Assembly (NCBI GenBank): GCA_030620065.1
Contig: JAUXFJ010000015.1
Location: 1 to 12,748, forward strand
Source of the DNA: Anaerolineaceae bacterium
Lineage (GTDB): Bacteria; Chloroflexota; Anaerolineae; Anaerolineales; Anaerolineaceae
Reading direction: 5' to 3'
DNA: 12,748 nt
Below the pieces are notes generated by a model. That model had not been told where the DNA came from. It worked only from the letters and a program-made list of their open reading frames with translations, and did no database searches. Shown piece after piece: positions 6,545-12,748 of this stretch (within the stretch, counting starts at the first letter, position 1; each line of letters starts with the position of its first letter). The position numbers and the translations under genes are program-made.

Positions 6545-7312
6545 ATGGCTATTACATCTAAAAATTTAGATCTTGGACGCATCATTTCATTTCCATTCAA
6601 GGGGGAGAAGGCTTTTGAAAAAATAATTATTGGAACTCTGGTCCTTTTAGCGAGTGGGGTCATTCCAATCCTACCGGTAGTTTTTGTTGAAGGCTATCTG
6701 TATCGTATGATGAAGCGTGTTATATCGGGAGATGGCGAATTTGAAATGCCGGAGTGGGATGATTGGGGTGGTTTACTCAAAGATGGGATCAAACTGACCC
6801 TGACAAGGTGGATCTATAATTTGCCCTTTGCGATTTTGCTGTTTATTGCAATATCAATTTTCTTAGTACCGTATATACTAACGTTTGTTATTGCCACTAC
6901 AACAGAAGAGACAACTTCTATCTGGATTGGCGTTTTGGTAGTATTAATCCTCCTTGCCCTTGTGATGGTATTTGTTACAACGTTTGTATCCATGCTCACG
7001 AAATTCTTTTTACCGCTTCCGATGGGCAATGTTGTCTCTACCGATTCTCTGGGCGCTGCCTTCAAGTTTAGAGCGTGGTGGAAAATATTTAAGAAAAATT
7101 GGGACGGATTTCTGCTGATCTTTGTTATTAGCGTTGGATTAGCATTTGTTGGTTCTCTTATTTCCCAAATCTTATTAGCTACTTTCGTGCTCGTGATTTT
7201 GTTGCCTGCAGTAACATTTTTGATGATGGTTTATGTTTATGCTTTGTATGCTGACGGATTTCGCGGTGGGATGGGTGAGTTGTGTAAGGGAAAATTACCC
7301 AAAGGGAAATAG
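6545..7312 (+). CDS. DUF4013 family membrane protein
   Basis: The 255-residue protein carries the hallmark DUF4013 segment near residues 49-83: Glu-Gly-Tyr-Leu-Tyr-Arg, then an acidic Met-Pro-Glu-Trp-Asp-Asp-Trp-Gly, then Leu-Leu-Lys-Asp-Gly-Ile-Lys. Several long hydrophobic stretches (about 27-48, 92-116, 126-152, 188-232) indicate four to six membrane helices. A Lys-Asn-Trp following a helical Trp-Trp-Lys-Ile-Phe lies near 178-186. No biochemical function is established for the family. It is the last gene of the gmk-rhomboid operon, 13 bases after the rhomboid stop, with a GAGGG site at 6536-6540. A strong terminator follows 31 bases later. Confidence 0.85.
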   Translation: MAITSKNLDLGRIISFPFKGEKAFEKIIIGTLVLLASGVIPILPVVFVEGYLYRMMKRVISGDGEFEMPEWDDWGGLLKDGIKLTLTRWIYNLPFAILLFIAISIFLVPYILTFVIATTTEETTSIWIGVLVVLILLALVMVFVTTFVSMLTKFFLPLPMGNVVSTDSLGAAFKFRAWWKIFKKNWDGFLLIFVISVGLAFVGSLISQILLATFVLVILLPAVTFLMMVYVYALYADGFRGGMGELCKGKLPKGK

Positions 7313-7343
7313 TCCCTAACTGGTATGGCTTTAATAAAATGAG

Positions 7344-7373
7344 AACCCCTTCAGTGCATAAACTGAAGGGGTT
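7344..7373. terminator. Strong hairpin terminator, probably bidirectional
   Basis: A perfect 12-bp stem (7344-7355 with 7362-7373; one arm reads AACCCCTTCAGT) closes a 6-base loop. Plus-strand sequence continues TGTTTAT, and the minus strand continues CTCATTTTATT, so both sides are T-rich. It sits between the convergent ends of the gmk operon and the A2M gene and could serve both. Confidence 0.88.
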
Positions 7374-7395
7374 TGTTTATAAATTAAATTCCCTT

Positions 7396-10300
7396 TTACT
7401 CTTTGATGATCTCAAAGAGATTTCCTGCACTGCTGCCTTGTACTTCGGGGAAGAAAAACTGCCATGCGCGGGTTGGGATTACCTGAAATTGGCCAGCTTG
7501 GAAGGGTACGATATGGTATATCAGTGTGTAAGTCCCTGCGGGTAAATATTCCGCGGCCCATAAAATATGGTCGTCGTAGATTTTGGGATTGCTGAAATAC
7601 CACCATCCCCATCTATTGAGATATGGATCATTGACTGAATAATCAAACCCCGAGATCCCCTTTTGAATGGTAAGCAGGTTGGGATCGAAAATTTCACTAC
7701 CTGAGGGGATGTAATCCTCAATCATGACATTGTACATGTCATTAGGTAGTGTCAGGGTCAGTCTTACAGAGACTAACGGCGGAATTTGGCCACTTTTAAA
7801 AGTCACACTGTTAATTGCTTTGCAAGTCCCCGCACATTCAGCTTCCAGGCAGAAGGAACGCGATATGCTCATACCCTTATTGACTGGCGGGGCAGAATCG
7901 GCTGATCTATATACGATCAGGTCTGTGCGATAGTAGAGCCGTCCATTGCCTGCTGAGCGGGTGATATTCAAGGCATTTGGCCAATCTTGATGGAGTTCAT
8001 TGAGGGGTAGGGAAACGTTTACAGGCACGAGTGAATTGGGTCCTCCCGCTTGACCTTCTGCAATAGGGACTTCGTTGAGTGTGCTTGAGAAGGTGAAATT
8101 GGCCTGAAGATCCCCAGTGCCTTTCAGAGCTTCATTAAGCGCCATCAGCACCCACGCGCTCTCAAATGATGAGCCCCACAAACGATTGTTTTGTCTTACA
8201 GACATTAAGTACATCACACCATCAATGAGCATGTCGGAAGCAGGGTCTAATTGGGCTAGTGTATAGACTGCCAGCGCAGTTGAGAAAGCAGGCGTTCCTG
8301 GAAGAAGCCATGATGTTTCATCCGTTTCCCAATGCACGCCGGTTGCAGAACGGATGGCGCTGCTCTCAAGGTCTGATAGGAGCGTAGTGATGCGGGGGTC
8401 ATTTTCGTAGATATCGTGTAAGGTTAAAGTGAGCATTGCTGATGCCCATGGGCTGAGTTTAGATCGCTGTTGATAAAGTGTATCAATGACGTTATACGAA
8501 TCGTTGATGTCACCTTGAAGGGCATAAACTTCAAAACACAGCTCATTAAGGGTGTCTACATCTGTCAGTCTGGTTGGAAATTTGATATTATTACGAAGAA
8601 AGTCTCTGGCCGAATTTTGCGTATATTTGCTGATCTGGAACCCGGCTTCTGTGACCCGCTCAAGCCCAATCAGGATGTAAGCTGTGACGAATGGATCAGA
8701 CGGGGTTGAACGATCACGCGGGGTTACCCAACGCCAGCCTCCGTCATAACTTTGGTTTTCGAAGAGTGTGCGCAACGCTATTGTGATCTCTTGTTCCAGG
8801 TCGATTTGCAGCGATGGTGATTCAATGCCAAGGTCTTGGAATGTGGAGTATGTTTCAATATTTGGAAGCAAGCGTGCCAGAAGAGAGATATTGTCGTCAT
8901 AGTCATCTGTTTCCAATGCCTTTAGCCCATCAACAAGCGCTGCTGCTAATGACGGGGTTAATTCCAGCCTTAATTCTCCACCTAGTGGGGTGAATGAAGA
9001 AGGTATGCTGACGACTTCTAATCTTGAACCAGCGCTTGACAGGATCCCGGTTGTGCTGAAGCTCATCGGTGTGACATAGCGGAGCACAGGTAGATTTCCC
9101 CAAATTGGGCGTGATGCATCCTGATACTTCCCGGATTTTGCAGAAAAAACCAGTTTGACCTCATCAATGCTCTCCACTTGCCCCCACCAGGTCACAGTCA
9201 CGTTTGATTTGGCTGGAATGTTAATCATTTGAGTCTGCTGGCTTAGATCATCAAGTTGGAAACCTATAGCTTGCAGGCTCACTTCTGTGTCAAGGTCTGC
9301 AGAGGTTGTATTATGAACAATTGTCATCAGACTTAAATGATCACCGGCAACCAGGAAGCGCGGTGTCTGAGGGCGCACCATAAGGTCTTTCTGTGTGATG
9401 ATCTCTGCTATTGTTTCGCCAACTTCCGTCCCTTCTGTAATACCGCGGACGTTGATTTGCCAGGTGGTCAAGTTATCCGGCAGTGGAATTGTGAGTACTG
9501 CTTTTCCATCAGAGCCGGTGATAATGTTAGCATTCCAATAGGCTGTATCAGGAAAATCTTCACGAATAAAGAGTGGAGATGAACCAGCTCCGCCGAGCCC
9601 CCCCCCACCCTCGGGTATAGGTTGAAGGCTCATTTGAGTTGCATAACCTGCAATTGATAGCCCGGATATGACACTGATTGGCTGGTTGCCATAAAATGCG
9701 TCTGCGATGGGTAATTCTTTGGGATCAGTCAGGGCTAAAATGGCTTTGTCTATGATGGCTGTGGAGAATTCTCCCTGGACGGGGTTCCCAAAGCGGTCAG
9801 TTACTTCAAGCACCATAGAAACTTCACCGCCTGGTACTGTCAACCCAGGACTGACAGCCACAGAAACATCAAGAATTTGATTGAGTGGACTGACGGGCAA
9901 GTTGATACAACCCTGGCGATAGTCAGGCATGCCTTGTTCATTTTTACCTAATATGATCACAGAAAAATATACATTCGGTACTTCAGCATCGCTCATGCGA
10001 ACCTGGTAGGTGAGTCCTGCGCCTTGGACATTAACGACTTCGGAGTGCATAACCTCGCCACGCTCCAGTGTGATGAGGGCAGTTGCGCTTTGTGGGAATG
10101 GATTAGGGATAAAAATATTGGCAATCTGGCCTGCCTGATAGGTCTCGGCATCTGCAATCAGTTCGATCTTATTATTTGGTAAACGCGGCCAAACCGCTGC
10201 AGAAGATCCACTGACCCAGACAAGTACTTGGGTTTCAGCTTCTCCGCTGCGCATAGTGAGTTGGTAAGAACCTGGTTCAGGTGGCGTAAATGCCACACGC

Positions 10301-12748
10301 GTTTCTCCCTGATTGCTTGTGATAGGGCTTGCTGAACTGATCAGCTTTTCCACTGCAACGTAATTAGGTGCCATTTCAGCACCTTGATATCCATCAATTT
10401 CCCAAGTGATCTGTGAGAACTCAGCTTCTATGGGATGCTTTGGAGAAGGATTTTTGTCCCAATTTACTGTCAAGATATCAAATTCAAAAGGTTCTTCAGC
10501 TGCTCCAAAATAACTCTTGGGGCGAACACCAATATAGAAATCATCAGGGTGCATTAACGCACTTGCGCGTTGGCTTACTGGTAAGCCGCTCTCATCGGTA
10601 ATGGTAACTTCTAACATAAGCTCCACGTAGCCTGAGAGATCAATTGCATGTAATTGGTTTGAGGGCAAATCGATTCTTAGATGTCCGTCAGGACCGGTTT
10701 TCCCGCTACCCGATATAATTTGCGTACCGAAGTAGCCATAGTTTTCAAATATGAAAGATGGTAGCATCCAACGTGTATCTAAACACCCCACCCGATAGCC
10801 TGGCAAATGGAAGTACTCTTCCTTGGCATACAAGATCCAGGTCACTTCAAGATTAGATGCAGGAACTCCGAAGTAATAGTCAGCTTGCACACTCCCCTGA
10901 AGATCTTCATCATAACGGATTTCTTCGGGAGTTAAGGAAACCTCAAGCTCAATTTCAGGTTTTCGATAATTAGCTACTTCAAAGTAAAAAGTATCTAATA
11001 TTTCATCATCTTTAGAGATTACGATGCGGTAATATCCCGGATATGCGCTATCAGGTAAAGTGAATTCGCCAGCTAAAGTGCCATAATCTGTCAAGCTCTG
11101 TTCTGCAGAATAGAGTAATGGACTGTCGACGCCTATTCCTGATTCACCATATACTTCCACCAGGAAGGGTTCCTCTTGAGGGAGTGTATATTGGTTATTA
11201 GCGACTTCGCGAATGATCGATTTAAAGAATACTTCCTGCCCGGGGCGGTAAATTGGCCTTTCTGTGTATGTATAGACAAGGAAATCTTGCGGAGAAAAAT
11301 CAACTGACAAACCAAGATCCCAGTATAGGAATGTTGATCCCCAAGTAGAGGAAGCAAGTGAGAATCCATCGATATAATCTGGGTGGCCGATAATTGCAAA
11401 GTAGGTCTTATAGCCGTTCTCTTGGTGGGGAATTTCTGAAGTAAACATGCCATTGATATCAGTTTTGCCTTTGGTTAACGAAGTCCCATCATTTGAAAGT
11501 ATTGTTACGTCGGCATTAGCCAATGGCATGTTGTTATCAAAAGAATACACCCAAACAAATGCTTGATCGGCACTTAATTTCATGACGGTGTTGTAACGAC
11601 TGACAACCAGGATAAAATTCTGACTGCGCCTACCATATGAATTCTCAGCTTGTGGGGCATTTACAGAGATGAAATATATACCCGGCGTCAGGTCTTTCCC
11701 ATTTAGTCTTAAAGGAATTGAAACGACCTCATTTTCGTTTGGTGTTAGTGTGTAGTATTCAGTATAACTTTCCTGATCAGCAGGTACGTAATATGATCTT
11801 CCATCATAGCTGTCAGGGTTAAAATACCACACGAAATCCTCGTAACTCATCTTGCCAATTTTCACATCTAGGTAGGTGATATTCGTTGCCTGCGCCAGCA
11901 GCTTTGATTCGCCTGCGGGAGAGAACGCTAAACCGTAGCCATAACCATATTGACCGGTTTGGAGGGAAAAGGAAGGCTTTGCATTGGGAGTGCGGAATGT
12001 GAAACTGGCCCTTTGATTAATATGCTCACCCCAAACATCCTGAAGGTTTTCAGATAAGGTCAGTGTATATTGTGATGCTGCTTTGAAATAACCAAAGATA
12101 TTTAAAGTTGTATCCTTATCTGAAAGATACACTCGCAAAGCTGGGACGTCTGGTGATATCTCTATTGCTTGTGTGTAGGTAGTCCTGTTCAATGGCGTCT
12201 TAAAATAAACTTCAAGCCTTCCAGCTCCGGAAGCGAATGATTCGAAATTGTTATCCGTGACTCCGTTGAGACCGAAAACAGGATAGGTGAGGAATGTTTG
12301 TGTGTAACTTTCTTCAAGTGGAATACCCCCATAGGATGCTGCAGATGAAGTCAGATCCATCGTGTAATTCATACTTCGTTGTAGATTTGATCGTGGAATG
12401 AAGGTTACTTCAGTTCCGCTCTCATTCCACGTGAAATCGCCAGGGATGGAATTGTCTTGAGGATCCAATAGAGTGAAGGCATTGTTGACGCTTTCTACAT
12501 CCATACGCATATTGAATTCAACCACGATAGGACCATCCAATTTAAGCATGTCGATATCTGGCGAAACCGATAGCACCTCTGGTTTCGCAGTGTCGAACTG
12601 CCACATCGTGGGTGAGGTATTATCCAGGGGCGCACCGCTGAGGCTGGTAAGGGAGTTGTTAAGCGTGACAGTGTAGGTTGAGCCACCAGAGAGACACGGT
12701 TCGGGGTAGAAGATGTAGGTGCTTGTGTTTATCCACTCTGCACGGCCA
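7396..12748 (-). CDS. Alpha-2-macroglobulin-like protein, thioester-less, N-terminus outside window
   Basis: The frame is open from the TAA at 7396-7398 to the window edge (at least 1783 residues; the internal ATG at 12606 is not the true start). Numbering from that Met: residues 1-210 are bacterial Ig-like (Big_5-type) domains, and a further one begins upstream. Macroglobulin domains follow, including Arg-Pro-Ile-Tyr-Arg-Pro-Gly-Gln near 449 (MG2-type). A Gly-rich bait-like linker lies near 1000. The A2M core is near 1020 (AYWNANIITGSDGKA, then WQINVRGIT), with an alpha/alpha-toroid thioester-type domain at about 1220-1510 and a receptor-binding-like end (IEDYIPSG). Family members trap proteases at the cell surface or periplasm. 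The expected Cys-x-Glu-Gln site is missing: residues 1234-1239 read DDYDDN before LLARLLPN. Secretion cannot be judged without the N-terminus. Confidence 0.88.
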   Translation of the reverse strand, partial: GRAEWINTSTYIFYPEPCLSGGSTYTVTLNNSLTSLSGAPLDNTSPTMWQFDTAKPEVLSVSPDIDMLKLDGPIVVEFNMRMDVESVNNAFTLLDPQDNSIPGDFTWNESGTEVTFIPRSNLQRSMNYTMDLTSSAASYGGIPLEESYTQTFLTYPVFGLNGVTDNNFESFASGAGRLEVYFKTPLNRTTYTQAIEISPDVPALRVYLSDKDTTLNIFGYFKAASQYTLTLSENLQDVWGEHINQRASFTFRTPNAKPSFSLQTGQYGYGYGLAFSPAGESKLLAQATNITYLDVKIGKMSYEDFVWYFNPDSYDGRSYYVPADQESYTEYYTLTPNENEVVSIPLRLNGKDLTPGIYFISVNAPQAENSYGRRSQNFILVVSRYNTVMKLSADQAFVWVYSFDNNMPLANADVTILSNDGTSLTKGKTDINGMFTSEIPHQENGYKTYFAIIGHPDYIDGFSLASSTWGSTFLYWDLGLSVDFSPQDFLVYTYTERPIYRPGQEVFFKSIIREVANNQYTLPQEEPFLVEVYGESGIGVDSPLLYSAEQSLTDYGTLAGEFTLPDSAYPGYYRIVISKDDEILDTFYFEVANYRKPEIELEVSLTPEEIRYDEDLQGSVQADYYFGVPASNLEVTWILYAKEEYFHLPGYRVGCLDTRWMLPSFIFENYGYFGTQIISGSGKTGPDGHLRIDLPSNQLHAIDLSGYVELMLEVTITDESGLPVSQRASALMHPDDFYIGVRPKSYFGAAEEPFEFDILTVNWDKNPSPKHPIEAEFSQITWEIDGYQGAEMAPNYVAVEKLISSASPITSNQGETRVAFTPPEPGSYQLTMRSGEAETQVLVWVSGSSAAVWPRLPNNKIELIADAETYQAGQIANIFIPNPFPQSATALITLERGEVMHSEVVNVQGAGLTYQVRMSDAEVPNVYFSVIILGKNEQGMPDYRQGCINLPVSPLNQILDVSVAVSPGLTVPGGEVSMVLEVTDRFGNPVQGEFSTAIIDKAILALTDPKELPIADAFYGNQPISVISGLSIAGYATQMSLQPIPEGGGGLGGAGSSPLFIREDFPDTAYWNANIITGSDGKAVLTIPLPDNLTTWQINVRGITEGTEVGETIAEIITQKDLMVRPQTPRFLVAGDHLSLMTIVHNTTSADLDTEVSLQAIGFQLDDLSQQTQMINIPAKSNVTVTWWGQVESIDEVKLVFSAKSGKYQDASRPIWGNLPVLRYVTPMSFSTTGILSSAGSRLEVVSIPSSFTPLGGELRLELTPSLAAALVDGLKALETDDYDDNISLLARLLPNIETYSTFQDLGIESPSLQIDLEQEITIALRTLFENQSYDGGWRWVTPRDRSTPSDPFVTAYILIGLERVTEAGFQISKYTQNSARDFLRNNIKFPTRLTDVDTLNELCFEVYALQGDINDSYNVIDTLYQQRSKLSPWASAMLTLTLHDIYENDPRITTLLSDLESSAIRSATGVHWETDETSWLLPGTPAFSTALAVYTLAQLDPASDMLIDGVMYLMSVRQNNRLWGSSFESAWVLMALNEALKGTGDLQANFTFSSTLNEVPIAEGQAGGPNSLVPVNVSLPLNELHQDWPNALNITRSAGNGRLYYRTDLIVYRSADSAPPVNKGMSISRSFCLEAECAGTCKAINSVTFKSGQIPPLVSVRLTLTLPNDMYNVMIEDYIPSGSEIFDPNLLTIQKGISGFDYSVNDPYLNRWGWWYFSNPKIYDDHILWAAEYLPAGTYTLIYHIVPFQAGQFQVIPTRAWQFFFPEVQGSSAGNLFEIIKE
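9598..9606 (-). repeat. Run of nine G (coding strand) in the A2M gene
   Basis: Nine C on the plus strand, G9 in the gene, encode part of Glu-Gly-Gly-Gly-Gly-Leu-Gly-Gly-Ala-Gly, a flexible segment just before the A2M core domain. It is the longest G/C homopolymer I saw. As written the frame is intact. Confidence 0.9.

Noticed and set aside
7339..7545. Short plus-strand open frame running through the terminator into the A2M 3' end.
   Set aside because: It starts in a strong terminator hairpin and is antisense to the A2M tail.
7822..7851. CLEAEC as a possible relocated thioester Cys-x-Glu-Gln motif in the A2M.
   Set aside because: It has Ala-Glu in place of Gln and lies after the toroid domain, not at its start, so it cannot be the standard thioester.
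9598..9606. The C9 run as a sequencing frameshift that breaks the A2M gene.
   Set aside because: The frame before and after reads continuous A2M sequence with the expected Gly-rich linker, so nine bases is consistent with an intact gene.
11133..11453. 106-codon open frame on the same strand as the A2M, in another frame.
   Set aside because: It lies wholly inside the MG-domain coding region of A2M and shows no domain of its own.

Overview
The window looks like a chromosomal piece of a Chloroflexota bacterium, most likely class Anaerolineae. This is an inference from protein style: a DUF4013 membrane protein, a long FmdB-type zinc ribbon protein, a divergent guanylate kinase co-operonic with a rhomboid, and a giant alpha-2-macroglobulin-like (A2M) protein preceded by Ig-like domains. 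No rRNA, tRNA, CRISPR array, integrase or transposase was seen. Base composition is moderate (low-to-mid 40s % GC by eye), except for an AT-rich patch at about 110-362.

Layout. 1-362: the 3' remnant of a second copy of a Wzz-like gene. Its first 109 bases match the intact gene downstream with one silent difference, and it then runs into an AT-rich stretch of unknown origin. 375-2572 (+): the end of an extracellular polysaccharide locus, with a short Wzz-type chain-length regulator translationally coupled to an O-antigen ligase/polymerase-type membrane protein. 2577-3236 (-): a predicted lipoprotein, convergent with the polymerase (4 bases between stops). 3395-4675 (+): a membrane-anchored HExxH metallopeptidase-like protein, divergent from the lipoprotein. 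4697-5086 (-): an FmdB-type zinc ribbon protein. 5162-7312 (+): a tight operon of guanylate kinase, rhomboid protease and DUF4013 membrane protein. 7344-7373: a strong hairpin terminator usable in both directions. 7396 to the window end (-): an A2M protein of at least 1783 residues whose N-terminus lies outside the window.

How the genes relate. The first two complete genes belong to polysaccharide assembly. The central operon couples a nucleotide housekeeping enzyme to membrane proteins, probably by gene-order habit rather than shared function. Three products relate to proteolysis at the cell envelope: the HExxH protein, the rhomboid and the A2M. No functional link between them can be shown here.

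Most notable observations: the near-identical partial duplication of the wzz-like gene at the window edge; an A2M whose thioester Cys-x-Glu-Gln site is absent and whose bait-like Gly-rich segment is encoded over a run of nine Gs; a symmetric -10 element midway between fmdB and gmk that could fire both ways; a guanylate kinase with altered nucleotide-binding motifs; and an uncharacterised membrane-anchored HExxH protein that appears to be expressed from a nearly leaderless mRNA.
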